From a bacterium (GTDB taxonomy: Bacteria; UBP15; UBA6099; JAJRTR01): a DNA stretch of 16,798 bases. Positions 1 to 6,698 of the stretch are shown here, one piece after another; within the stretch, counting starts at the first letter, position 1; each line of letters starts with the position of its first letter. The position numbers and the translations under genes are program-made. The notes beneath the pieces are model-generated. The model saw nothing but the letters and a program-made list of their open reading frames with translations. It was not told the DNA's origin and did no database searches. The DNA lies in assembly GCA_024278215.1 (NCBI GenBank), contig JAJRTR010000142.1, positions 1-16,798 of the forward strand, written 5' to 3'.

Positions 1-120
1 AAATTGTTCCGAAGCAAGGCGGAGATGCGAAATCCCCGCAGGCGTACTTGTAGAGTACGTCGAGGACGATTTTACACCGACAACGCAGCTATGGACAATA
101 GCAGCCGACCGCAGCAGAAT
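1..120. repeat. Long imperfect palindrome after ftsX, probable dispersed intergenic repeat (cut by window edge)
   Basis: This non-coding stretch lies just beyond the ftsX stop. Its core is a perfect hairpin: CGTACT at 43-48, loop 49-53, AGTACG at 54-59. The symmetry continues outward imperfectly: GCGAAATC on the left (from about 28) faces GATTTTAC on the right (to about 77), and GCAAGGCGGAG (from about 14) faces a CCGACAACGC segment (to about 88). Such long imperfect palindromes next to gene ends are typical of dispersed non-autonomous or REP-like elements. Copy number cannot be seen here, because only this copy is in the window and its left end is missing. It could also act as a transcript-end structure for ftsX, but no T-run follows on the minus strand within the window. 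Confidence 0.5.
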
Positions 121-138
121 CATAATTTTGCAATTGGC

Positions 139-1032
139 TCAGTATTCTTTAGCGCGTTCAACAAGAAATCTCGTGATTGATATGTAACTGCCTGCGATAC
201 CCATGATGCAGCCGGCCAGCAATAGCAGAATAACCAGCATCTGCGCCATTACGGATGCTTTTACAAGCGGAATAATAAAGGGTAGTGAATTCTGGATACG
301 TGCGCCAAGCAGGTAGTAGCTCACTGCCAGCACCAGCGCAGCAACCAACCCGCCCGCAGTGCCCAGAAACACACCTTCCATCAGGAACGGCCAGCGGATA
401 AACCATCCTGTAGCGCCCACAAGCTGCATCGTCCGTATCTCTTCCTGCCGGGCGATGACTGTCAGTCGGATTGTGTTCATGATAGTGAACAGCGCGCCGG
501 CGCTCATCAGCATCGTCACAAGATAGCCCAGAAATTTTACCACCAAGCTCAATTTCAGGATTCCCTGCAAGATGCTTTTTCCGTATTTCAGTTCTGTTAC
601 TCCCTGCATTTCGCGCACCTGATCCGCCACAATACCGATCTGGCGAGGGTCCGTTACCCTGATTACCAGCGCATGGGGCAGCGGGTTTTCTTCCGGCGAG
701 ATGTCCAACTCGATGTTCAGGTCTTCCTGTAGTTTGTCCAGCGCACGGTCGGGAGACACGTATTCGATGCTTCTTATCTGCGGCATCTCGAATATCTTTT
801 CCTGTAAATTCTTTATCTCGTAATTGGTTACATCGTTCTCGAGGAAGGCCCTGATTTCGACCTGAGAAGTGATTTCGGCGGAAAGATTGTTGATCGTATA
901 GACCATCATCAATGAAATGCCGAGTGTGAGCAGCGATATGGTCGCGGTGCTGGCGGCTGCTACCGACATGAGCGGATTTCGCGAAAGGTTAATCCTCAAT
1001 TCACGAATAAAAAAAGCTATCTGGTATAACAT
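139..1032 (-). CDS. ftsX: Cell-division protein FtsX (ABC-type permease subunit)
   Basis: FtsX is the inner-membrane partner of the FtsE ATPase. The FtsEX complex transmits ATP-driven conformational change across the membrane to activate cell-wall hydrolases at the division site. The 297-residue length and topology fit the family: a cytosolic N-terminus, TM1 at about 21-47, an extracytoplasmic domain at about 48-157, then TM2 (160-186), TM3 (216-242) and TM4 (262-286). The conserved cytoplasmic stretch after TM2 (about 188-220, containing ARQEEIRTMQLVGAT) is the FtsX hallmark. The ATG start is supported by an AGAGG Shine-Dalgarno sequence about 8 nt upstream. It follows ftsE by 94 nt on the same strand, longer than the usual near-overlap, and that gap holds a hairpin. 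No EnvC-like or other hydrolase partner is visible. Confidence 0.95.
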   Translation of the reverse strand: MLYQIAFFIRELRINLSRNPLMSVAAASTATISLLTLGISLMMVYTINNLSAEITSQVEIRAFLENDVTNYEIKNLQEKIFEMPQIRSIEYVSPDRALDKLQEDLNIELDISPEENPLPHALVIRVTDPRQIGIVADQVREMQGVTELKYGKSILQGILKLSLVVKFLGYLVTMLMSAGALFTIMNTIRLTVIARQEEIRTMQLVGATGWFIRWPFLMEGVFLGTAGGLVAALVLAVSYYLLGARIQNSLPFIIPLVKASVMAQMLVILLLLAGCIMGIAGSYISITRFLVERAKEY

Positions 1033-1059
1033 TTATTAAACCTCTCAGGCCCTTCAGGA

Positions 1060-1084
1060 CGATTTCGCGGCAGACCGCAAGTCG
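1060..1084 (-). other. Hairpin in the ftsE-ftsX spacer
   Basis: CGATTT and GCGG (with one bulged C at 1066) pair with CCGC and AAGTCG around a 4-base loop at 1071-1074. This gives a 10-pair stem including one G-T pair. No T-rich tail follows on the minus strand, so it is not a classical terminator. It may be an mRNA processing or stability element between the two cistrons, or chance. Confidence 0.35.
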
Positions 1085-1126
1085 TGGACGAAACACAGCC
1101 GGCGCCATGTTTCGCTCCTCACGCCT

Positions 1127-1801
1127 TTATTTTGTCTCTTTTGTGTCCTGCACTATCACACCGTTTTCTATCCGTATAAGCCGCTCATCGGCTTTTTCCA
1201 TGGTCTGTATATCGTGGGAGGCTACAAGCACTGTCGTCCCACGTGTCTTTATGCGCTGGAGCAGTTGTATAATATCCCATGATGTTTCCGGGTCGAGGTT
1301 CCCCGTCGGTTCATCGCACAGCAGGATGAGGGGATCGTTGACAATCGCCCTCGCGATTGCCACACGCTGTTCCTGGCCTCGCGACAGGTTCGCCGGGAAT
1401 GTGTCGAGCTTATCCTTCAATCCCACGAGTTCAAGAACCTGCGGGACTCGTCTTCCTATCTCGTAGCGGGTCGCACCGGTGACCTCTAGCGAATAGGCGA
1501 CATTTTCATAAACTGTTTTTGTGCGCAACAACTTGAAATCCTGGAAAACAACACCCATTTTCCTGCGTAGATAAGGAATCTGGTGCTCTGTGTAGTCGTA
1601 TGTGTCTTTTCCGAACACTGTGACAACACCCCTGCTGGGCATTGCGTCAAGATAGATAAGTTTAAGCAGTGAAGTTTTTCCGCAACCCGTAGGACCCGCG
1701 ATGAAGCAGATTTCGCCCCTGGTGAACTCTGTGTTTATGTCTTTCAGGGCGTGAACTTTGTCCCTGTGATATATTAGATGGACTCTTTGAAAAAATATCA
1801 T
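1127..1801 (-). CDS. ftsE: Cell-division ATP-binding protein FtsE
   Basis: This is the cytoplasmic ABC ATPase that pairs with FtsX. At 224 residues it has the usual FtsE length. Motifs are in order: Walker A GPTGCGKT (36-43), Q-loop Q87 in VVFQDF, the signature region LSRGQEQR (139-146), Walker B LILLCDEPTGNLD (158-170) with catalytic E164, and the switch histidine H196. The DEPTGNLD form and the downstream ftsX make this FtsE rather than another MacB/LolD-type ATPase. The signature deviates from the common LSGGEQQR: an arginine replaces the second signature glycine and the E/Q order is shifted. The ATG at 1801 gives a family-typical N-terminus, although the nearest purine-rich stretch (GGAGGA) is about 30 nt upstream and no good Shine-Dalgarno sequence is adjacent. 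Confidence 0.93.
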   Translation of the reverse strand: MIFFQRVHLIYHRDKVHALKDINTEFTRGEICFIAGPTGCGKTSLLKLIYLDAMPSRGVVTVFGKDTYDYTEHQIPYLRRKMGVVFQDFKLLRTKTVYENVAYSLEVTGATRYEIGRRVPQVLELVGLKDKLDTFPANLSRGQEQRVAIARAIVNDPLILLCDEPTGNLDPETSWDIIQLLQRIKTRGTTVLVASHDIQTMEKADERLIRIENGVIVQDTKETK

Positions 1802-1868
1802 AAAGTATTTATCCGACCGGGAATATGTGCTTGTCCTCCGAGTTTGTTTCAGGTCTGCTGCTATCCCT

Positions 1869-2064
1869 GATTTCTCACAAAGAAATCCGGAAAATCGTGA
1901 GAACGCCTATTCTATTGCGTTGCGGCGTCGATTCGGGATCGGTCATATACCAGCATTTTACGCAAGAGGCCGGCTGGCCGGCTGCTCCCTCACCACTCAC
2001 TTGCTGCGCCTTGTATTACAGGCATTCTCACGATTTTTGGCCCGCATTGGTGAAATGATGCGGG
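1869..2064. repeat. Composite intergenic repeat, copy 1 (related to 8997-9172)
   Basis: This copy lies between the 3' end of the PorV-like gene and ftsE. Parts in plus order: a small hairpin GATTTCT/AGAAATC (1869-1875 / 1881-1887); a left arm AATCGTGAGAACGCC (1893-1907) that pairs 14/15 with the right arm at 2021-2035; an interior containing GATTCGGGATCGGTCA and CACCACTCAC; and a CCCGCAT/ATGCGGG hairpin (2041-2047 / 2058-2064). The interior also carries a perfect 8-bp tandem duplication GGCCGGCT GGCCGGCT (1968-1983) that the other copy lacks. Short ORFs here on the plus strand cover the repeat and show no protein-like signal. The rest of the 1802-2161 gap holds a terminator (2098-2125) and presumably the ftsE promoter, which I could not locate. 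Confidence 0.8.
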
Positions 2065-2097
2065 ATATAGCCTATTGTGCGGGGACAGATTGCTCCG

Positions 2098-2125
2098 AAA
2101 AATAAAAATCCCCTTTACGGGGATT
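2098..2125 (-). terminator. Rho-independent terminator of the PorV-like gene
   Basis: A perfect 7-bp stem AATCCCC/GGGGATT (2107-2113 / 2119-2125) with a 5-base loop is followed, in the minus direction, by a T-rich run at 2098-2108 (TTTTTATTTTT). It sits about 36 nt past the stop of the gene at 2162-3070 and ends the upstream unit before ftsEX. Confidence 0.88.
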
Positions 2126-2161
2126 CTACTTTGATAGACTTATGATTTCAAGTGCAACTCA

Positions 2162-3070
2162 TCAGAAATGAACGATTGCGCCGAAACGCTGTGTCTGTTC
2201 GAGTCCGAGAGCTGTCTTGTTCTTGTACGAGTAGTTGAGTTCCCATTCGTTGCGGATAAAACCGAATCCGGCGGTGACCACCTCGTCGTCCACACCGGCC
2301 CGGAGAACCAACTCGTCCTGTATCTTTCTTTCCATACCAAGGTGTACTGTGGATTCTTCTCCCAGATGACTTATCTGAAGCGAGTACAGCGAGTCTTCCC
2401 TGGGTCTCCTGCTGAAGCCGACTACAATGTTAGGATTGAGGCTGTCTGAACTACCTGAACCGCTTGTATTGTTTTTTGTCTTTATCTCACCGAACAAATC
2501 ATAGATGGCCGCACCCACTGTAGTGGCCTCGTCGACAAGGTAGAGGACACCCGCGTCAATGGAGTAACCATCGCCTGAGAGCGATTCAGAGTTGATAGAT
2601 TCGTTGGGAACTCTGTTGGTGTAGACAGTGCCGGGAGGCGCGAATTTCTGGCTGTGCCACTTGAGAGTGGCACCCACATAAGTCTGCGGGTCCATCTGTT
2701 CGGCACCTGAAACCATATACATATCCTGCGTGTAGTCGCCGCCGCCCATGAGAAAATCGCCGCTGTCTATGTGCGCCCAGCCCACGCCGAAGCCGTGTTG
2801 CGCAAAAGCGACATAGTTGTAGTCCACGCCAAGATCGTAAAGGTCGGTATGTGAAACCTGCGCCTGGCGGTCCTTGATCATCGCCAGTCCCGCCGGGTTC
2901 CATCCGATCGCGTTGATATCATTTGCCACGGCTACAAATGCGTTTCCCATTGCCTGGCCGCGCACTCCGATGGTGGGAAACCCGAGGTCCCCTTTCGCCT
3001 GGACCGGCAGATTCGCTGTCAGCATCAGCGCAACTGCAAAGAATCCGGTTCTCAACCAATTCTTCGACAT
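2162..3070 (-). CDS. PorV/PorQ-like outer-membrane beta-barrel protein
   Basis: The 302-residue protein has a Sec signal peptide (cleavage near VQA|K, residue 25). The family-typical motif follows at 41-63 (MGNAFVAVANDINAIGWNPAGLA region, here split as GNAFVAVANDINAI then GWNPAGLA). Alternating polar/apolar beta-strands run to a terminal phenylalanine (IVHF), as expected for a barrel recognised by BAM. PorV/PorQ/UPF0164 members are FadL-fold barrels of about 300-340 residues; in type IX secretion PorV ferries cargo to the surface, but many relatives have unknown roles. The ATG is preceded by AGGAGA about 10 nt upstream. It lies 62 nt after the FlgD-Ig-tailed gene, probably in one transcript, and is closed by the terminator at 2098-2125. 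Exact subfamily and any T9SS role are inference. Confidence 0.75.
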   Translation of the reverse strand: MSKNWLRTGFFAVALMLTANLPVQAKGDLGFPTIGVRGQAMGNAFVAVANDINAIGWNPAGLAMIKDRQAQVSHTDLYDLGVDYNYVAFAQHGFGVGWAHIDSGDFLMGGGDYTQDMYMVSGAEQMDPQTYVGATLKWHSQKFAPPGTVYTNRVPNESINSESLSGDGYSIDAGVLYLVDEATTVGAAIYDLFGEIKTKNNTSGSGSSDSLNPNIVVGFSRRPREDSLYSLQISHLGEESTVHLGMERKIQDELVLRAGVDDEVVTAGFGFIRNEWELNYSYKNKTALGLEQTQRFGAIVHF

Positions 3071-3085
3071 TAACTAAATTCTCCT

Positions 3086-3125
3086 GTTGATTTTTCAACC
3101 CGGTCATTTCAACTCGCCGCCGGGT
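3086..3125 (-). promoter_or_regulatory. Two small stem-loops before the PorV-like gene
   Basis: In the spacer between the FlgD-Ig gene and the PorV-like gene, ACCCGG (3098-3103) pairs with CCGGGT (3120-3125), and GTTGA (3086-3090) pairs with TCAAC (3095-3099). The two overlap by two bases, so they are mutually exclusive alternatives. The inner one sits directly beside the AGGAGA ribosome-binding site. This could tune translation of the barrel gene, but the stems are short. Confidence 0.25.
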
Positions 3126-3132
3126 CGCATCC

Positions 3133-5031
3133 CTACTTCATCACTACTATGCCTTTCGTGTAATTAAGGGTTGAACCATGAAAGTTATCACCTGTTGAAA
3201 CTGCGAATATGTTGAATATATACATTCCGTTCGTTACGAATTTCGAGCCGCCTTCATAAGTCGTGCCGTCCCACAAGCAACCTGTCTCCCAGTTGCACCT
3301 GTTGCAATCCTCTCCACTGCATTCAACATCATCGCCACTGGAAATGATCGGGTCGGAACTGTTCTCGATCTGCCGTATAAGCATTCCGTCAAGTGAATAT
3401 ATCCTTAATGTAACTTCCGCAGATTCATTATACGAGAAATAGATTCTCAGAGGCATGTTGGCGCTTGCCCTGTAGGGGAACTGGTTCGGGTACGGCTCCT
3501 CACCGGGCAGGAAACTGAATGATGTGCCGACAATGATATTTGTGCCGTCGACCATGTCGCCTGTGGTTAATTCTGTCGCGCTGAAATCTGTGGGATACGA
3601 GCCGGAAAGCCCCTTGTCGTCCTGCACGATTACGCCGAAATATATGTCTGTGTCTTTAACTACAAAATTATCTCCGGATATCTTGCCCGGAATAGTACAT
3701 TCGATAGTACCTGTTGTAGTCGACGTTTTTGTCAGGGAGGCAAGACATGCCGTAGTGTCAGTCTTTATTGTTGTTCCCCCATCGTTCGAATAATAGAATG
3801 TTACCTGCGAGATACTGTCGAGAATAGTGCCCGAGTCGTCGGCGTCAGGATCGTCTATCGCGTATTGAACTTTAATGTCCTGCCCCTGGAGAAATTTTTT
3901 GCCATTCGTGCCGAATTCACTACTGTTGGTGAATGTCACAGTCGGCGGGTCGCCGCATTTGCAGGCTGCCGTGTTGGATGTCTGCGATGATGGATATTGT
4001 GCCTCACATGCTGAAGGATAGCCGGCGTTGCTGCTTGGAAGGCATGTGGCGCCGCTTACCGAGCCGGTGACTGTATATGAAGCACTTGAAACGGTACCAA
4101 GGTCCACTGTTTCCGTGTATGTCCCCGACGTTTCTCCCGTAACGGCGGAACCGGCGATATTCGTGAAATCAATTCCGAAACCGGAACATGTATCACCGGT
4201 ATAATCAGAACAGTCTGCACCGATACATTTCATGCCACTGGTGGAATAGATCATGGTGACAGTCGCGTTGCCGGTGGCGGGCGGCCCTGCGGTGCAGCCT
4301 ACCTGCCCCACGCATGTGACAGTTGGAGCGGAAGTTGGCGCTGTCACGTAGCACTTCGGCGCAGTGACTTCAATATTCGTTTGCATGACTGAATGAAGGT
4401 CTTCAGAACCTGTGCAGTCGCCTGTACCGCTTACGAGGAAACATGAATCGAGGTTCAACATATCTGTTTTCACGCCAAGATCAGTTGTATTAAATTGTAA
4501 TGTATAAGTGTCCGTATCTGCGAAATTATTGGTAAATGTAACTGTATCGTAAATGAAGTTTATAGCTGCCGTAAAATTGCCGCCAAAGTCAAATGATGAG
4601 TTTGTTATTACATCGGCTCCTGCGTCATCGGTTCCAGTACAACCCTCACTAACCGGAGTGTCGAAATAATTTGAAGGATCAATACTGCACGAAGGACTTG
4701 ACATCTTATTATTCTCATTCGGCCCGTCATAATTCCACTTTTCATCAAAAGACATCAATTTATAAGGAGTCGTATTTTGCTCGAACACTACATCGAAGAT
4801 CATTGGATCACCGACAGAATAGCTATTGGCCCCCGTATAGTTGATAACGCCATCTGTGGTGCCGTCCGCGGCATCGGCAGTTGTGCATGGTGTTTCTGTT
4901 TCAGGCTCGGCACCGCTGGTAAGTGTGTAATCGCCATTTTTCAACAAACATATATCAGCACTGGTGGTTCCCGATAAAAAAATTATGCTGATAGCTGTAA
5001 AAAGGACTGAAGTGAAGATTATTTTCCGCAA
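3133..5031 (-). CDS. Secreted cysteine-containing protein with FlgD-Ig-like C-terminal domain
   Basis: The 632-residue protein starts at TTG, chosen because GGAGG lies 9 nt upstream and the resulting N-terminus is a good signal peptide (MRKIIF..., cleavage near TSA|D, residue 25). Residues 26-500 are beta-rich, Ser/Thr/Gly-rich and carry several spaced cysteines; I recognise no named domain there. Residues ~512-632 match the FlgD-Ig fold used as a C-terminal tail in many exported proteins: LRIYFSYNESAEVTLRIYSL, then DGMLIRQI, WDGTTYEGG, NGMYIFNIFA and a basic VVMK end. An unusual cysteine insertion (C571, C576, C579, C585) sits just before the WDG motif. Such tails act as sorting signals in type IX secretion of the FCB group, but occur elsewhere too. 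It has its own promoter upstream and is followed by the PorV-like barrel. The function is not known. Confidence 0.72.
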   Translation of the reverse strand: MRKIIFTSVLFTAISIIFLSGTTSADICLLKNGDYTLTSGAEPETETPCTTADAADGTTDGVINYTGANSYSVGDPMIFDVVFEQNTTPYKLMSFDEKWNYDGPNENNKMSSPSCSIDPSNYFDTPVSEGCTGTDDAGADVITNSSFDFGGNFTAAINFIYDTVTFTNNFADTDTYTLQFNTTDLGVKTDMLNLDSCFLVSGTGDCTGSEDLHSVMQTNIEVTAPKCYVTAPTSAPTVTCVGQVGCTAGPPATGNATVTMIYSTSGMKCIGADCSDYTGDTCSGFGIDFTNIAGSAVTGETSGTYTETVDLGTVSSASYTVTGSVSGATCLPSSNAGYPSACEAQYPSSQTSNTAACKCGDPPTVTFTNSSEFGTNGKKFLQGQDIKVQYAIDDPDADDSGTILDSISQVTFYYSNDGGTTIKTDTTACLASLTKTSTTTGTIECTIPGKISGDNFVVKDTDIYFGVIVQDDKGLSGSYPTDFSATELTTGDMVDGTNIIVGTSFSFLPGEEPYPNQFPYRASANMPLRIYFSYNESAEVTLRIYSLDGMLIRQIENSSDPIISSGDDVECSGEDCNRCNWETGCLWDGTTYEGGSKFVTNGMYIFNIFAVSTGDNFHGSTLNYTKGIVVMK

Positions 5032-5057
5032 GGAATTCTGCCTCCATGAAAGGTCTT

Positions 5058-5084
5058 ATGGTGACCCTGTTATCCGGCCACCAT
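5058..5084 (-). promoter_or_regulatory. 5'-UTR stem-loop upstream of the FlgD-Ig gene
   Basis: ATGGTG (5058-5063) pairs with CACCAT (5079-5084), and the pairing extends inward by two further G-C pairs across a mismatch (CC at 5065-5066 with GG at 5076-5077). It lies between the predicted transcription start (~5134) and the GGAGG ribosome-binding site (5041-5045), so it would be in the mRNA leader. It does not match any riboswitch class I can recognise. Confidence 0.35.
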
Positions 5085-5137
5085 CAAATTTCGTGATTGG
5101 CTTATGAGATCGTAACGCAGGATTAGAACTATTGCAA

Positions 5138-5158
5138 GAAATTATTTAAAATAATTTC
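5138..5158. repeat. Perfect 10-bp inverted repeat overlapping the -10 box
   Basis: GAAATTATTT (5138-5147) and AAATAATTTC (5149-5158) are exact inverted copies around one central base. The -10 hexamer of the predicted promoter lies inside one arm. The arrangement suits an operator bound by a dimeric regulator. As RNA it would not terminate, because there is no T-run beyond the stem. Confidence 0.45.
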
Positions 5159-5169
5159 CGTGGTATCAA
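5141..5169 (-). promoter_or_regulatory. Sigma-70-type promoter of the FlgD-Ig gene
   Basis: The -35 TTGATA (5164-5169) and -10 AATAAT (5141-5146) are separated by exactly 17 bp, each matching consensus at 5 of 6 positions. The -35 begins 24 nt beyond the stop of the dockerin gene, and the leader to the TTG start would be about 100 nt. A weaker overlapping alternative is TTGCAA, 17 bp, TACGAT just downstream. Confidence 0.6.
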
Positions 5170-5192
5170 CAATTAATAACTCATAGCGCTGA

Positions 5193-6239
5193 TCAAAACG
5201 CACTTTTACAAGCATTTGACGGCGAACTTTCGTTAATCAAAGTACTTCCATATGCCGGTTTCATCCTTGCAAGGTCAAGTGCATTGATAACATCATCTGC
5301 TGTAATATCATACAAGACATTGTAATTGGGATCAGATGAAGGTTTACCATATGCCGGTTTCATCTTTGCAAGATCAAGTGCATTTATCGCACCATCATCG
5401 CTGAAATCGCCAGCGTATACATCCCGGCAGGCGGTGGTGCTTGCGCCTGTGCCTGTGATGTCGATTTCGCACTCGGAGCCGACGGCATACTGTTTGTCGA
5501 AATGCAGATAATGTTTGCCTGTTGCTGTTATGGATGGCATGGTGAAGATGCCGTCTGCGTTTGTCGTTGCTGTGCTGCCGACCTGTGTACAGGAAGAATC
5601 AAGAAGTTTCACTTCCACACCGGCGACACGACCGGGTGCCGAAAGCCTTGCCGCACCGAACATCGTGCCATCGGACTCGACTGCGAATGTCTGGTTCTCG
5701 CCAACCACTACGTACAATCTTTGTGTTGATTTTGTCGAAGCGACAACCTGTTTTGAAGCTTTGTGGTTTGTATCGAAATCACTGCTTTCAAATTCGGTGA
5801 TCGTCTGGTTGTCCGCATCTACCACGGTTACGTCATATTTGCTGTAAAGTTCACTGGCATCAATTTCGAGAGAAAGCGGCACGCCGGTTTCTTCGGTGTC
5901 GACATCAATCGCCCATACATGAGCCGGTGCGTCGGTGTCGACTTTGGCAATGCTGCGCGAGGCTTCTCGTGCCGCGGATGTCACGACATAGGCGTTGACA
6001 ACAGCGTCCGTGGGGTCCGACGAGCCTGTGTCGCTCATACCGGGCAGCGGGGGCGGTTTGAGTTGTTCTGCGGCGGATTGCCCTTCTCCTACGGTTATTG
6101 CGAGAAGGTCCGAACTGTTTGTGGTTGATAAAGTCAAATCTATAGACCACGCATTTTCCGTTCCTGCAGCATTAGATGTAACGCTGATGCCGATTACTGC
6201 TACTGCCGCTACTAATGCTGTTGTAATCCATTTTCTCAT
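5193..6239 (-). CDS. Secreted protein with carboxypeptidase-regulatory-like and dockerin-like C-terminal domains
   Basis: The 348-residue protein has a signal peptide cleaved near SNA|A (residue 24). The middle (about 30-195) is an unrecognised beta-rich region. Residues ~204-250 resemble a carboxypeptidase-regulatory/CNA-B-like beta-sandwich (GVEVKLLDSS ... TNADGIFTMPSI). The C-terminus (273-331) is a dockerin type I pair: loop 1 DFSDDGAINALD (278-289) has calcium-ligand positions D1, S3, D5, N9 and D12; loop 2 DITADDVINALD (311-322) keeps D1, T3, D5, N9 and D12 but has D in place of the position-6 glycine. Both loops are followed by an identical KPAYG tail. The ATG is preceded by AGGGG about 7 nt upstream. 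It follows metalloprotease B after a 459-nt leader with two promoters. No cohesin partner is visible, so the binding target is unknown. Confidence 0.8.
   Translation of the reverse strand: MRKWITTALVAAVAVIGISVTSNAAGTENAWSIDLTLSTTNSSDLLAITVGEGQSAAEQLKPPPLPGMSDTGSSDPTDAVVNAYVVTSAAREASRSIAKVDTDAPAHVWAIDVDTEETGVPLSLEIDASELYSKYDVTVVDADNQTITEFESSDFDTNHKASKQVVASTKSTQRLYVVVGENQTFAVESDGTMFGAARLSAPGRVAGVEVKLLDSSCTQVGSTATTNADGIFTMPSITATGKHYLHFDKQYAVGSECEIDITGTGASTTACRDVYAGDFSDDGAINALDLAKMKPAYGKPSSDPNYNVLYDITADDVINALDLARMKPAYGSTLINESSPSNACKSAF
5248..5398. repeat. DNA-level duplication of the dockerin loop
   Basis: The segment beginning CCATATGCCGGTTTCATC at 5248 recurs at 5347, an offset of 99 nt or 33 codons. 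The following ~25 bases differ at only a few positions, some synonymous. This is the coding trace of the two dockerin half-repeats, with high DNA identity suggesting recent duplication or gene conversion. Confidence 0.8.
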
Positions 6240-6319
6240 GCCGACACCCCTGATTATGTGATTTTGCTCCAGTTGTGAAGCTTTGTATATTTATGACCAT
6301 CTTACTTTAATCCAGTATA

Positions 6320-6328
6320 ATTATACCA
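6320..6328 (-). promoter_or_regulatory. Extended -10 promoter proximal to the dockerin gene
   Basis: TGGTATAAT on the minus strand is a perfect extended -10 element. No convincing -35 lies upstream, which extended -10 promoters tolerate. It gives a leader of about 75 nt to the ATG at 6239. The TATAAT sits in a 12-bp palindrome GTATAATTATAC (6315-6326), so the plus strand also reads TATAAT, but no plus-strand gene follows. Confidence 0.5.
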
Positions 6329-6367
6329 CATCTTCTCTATAATAAAACAGGCATATGAAAAATTTAT

Positions 6368-6421
6368 TCAGCTTACAGTATTGCACAATTTCTTCAAAAC
6401 AGATATTCGTTTGAAAGCCAT
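6368..6421 (-). CDS. Possible 17-codon basic leader peptide ORF
   Basis: ATG at 6421 opens a 17-residue ORF (MAFKRISVLKKLCNTVS, then TGA) with GGAG at 6431-6434, 9 nt upstream. It lies within the predicted transcript from the promoter at 6495-6524 and ahead of the dockerin gene. The peptide is basic (4 Lys/Arg) and lacks a signal peptide. A 4-codon ORF (MKLP) with AAGGG ahead of it lies just upstream at 6462-6476. Such short ORFs arise by chance in AT-rich leaders; only the ribosome-binding site and promoter spacing support it. Confidence 0.22.
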   Translation of the reverse strand: MAFKRISVLKKLCNTVS

Positions 6422-6494
6422 AGAAATATTCTCCAGCGAGTCGTTACGGTATTATATTGTCTTATGGTAGCTTCATTGTTTTCCCTTATTAATA

Positions 6495-6524
6495 ATTATA
6501 CAATAGATAGCGAGCAAATTTCAA
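6495..6524 (-). promoter_or_regulatory. Sigma-70-type distal promoter upstream of the dockerin gene
   Basis: The -35 TTGAAA (6519-6524, 5 of 6) and -10 TATAAT (6495-6500, 6 of 6) are separated by 18 bp on the minus strand. Predicted start is near 6488, giving a leader of about 250 nt before the dockerin ATG at 6239. The stretch 6240-6540 is markedly AT-rich compared with the flanking genes. Apart from these promoters and the two tiny ORFs I see nothing else in it. Confidence 0.6.
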
Positions 6525-6560
6525 CAAAAACAATTATTTTTACAGTGCCCGGCGATATTC

Positions 6561-6674
6561 CCGGTTTTGTGCAGCAAACCATGGACTTAACCCGCATTGA
6601 TGAAATATGCGGGTCAACAGCTGCGCAACTTGCAGAACTCTGCCCGCCGCCAGGCCAGGTCCCGATAAAACCGG
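6561..6674. repeat. Third intergenic hairpin element, downstream of metalloprotease B
   Basis: Outer inverted arms CCGGTTTT (6561-6568) and AAAACCGG (6667-6674) flank a hairpin with stem ACCCGCAT (6590-6597) / ATGCGGGT (6607-6614) and a 9-base loop. The hairpin matches those at 2041-2064 and 9150-9172 in stem and in the TGAAAT loop core. The rest of the element does not align convincingly with those copies. A further small palindrome GCAGA..TCTGC lies about 20 nt beyond. Confidence 0.6.
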
Positions 6675-6698
6675 TTGTTTCTACAAAAACGCACAAGT

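Noticed and set aside
1060-1084. Terminator between ftsE and ftsX
   Set aside because: A stem is present but has no T-run on its downstream side, and ftsX must be transcribed from the same direction.
1825-2105. Overlapping plus-strand ORFs of 77 and 92 codons
   Set aside because: They coincide with the intergenic repeat at 1869-2064. Homologous bases at 8997-9172 do not preserve these frames.
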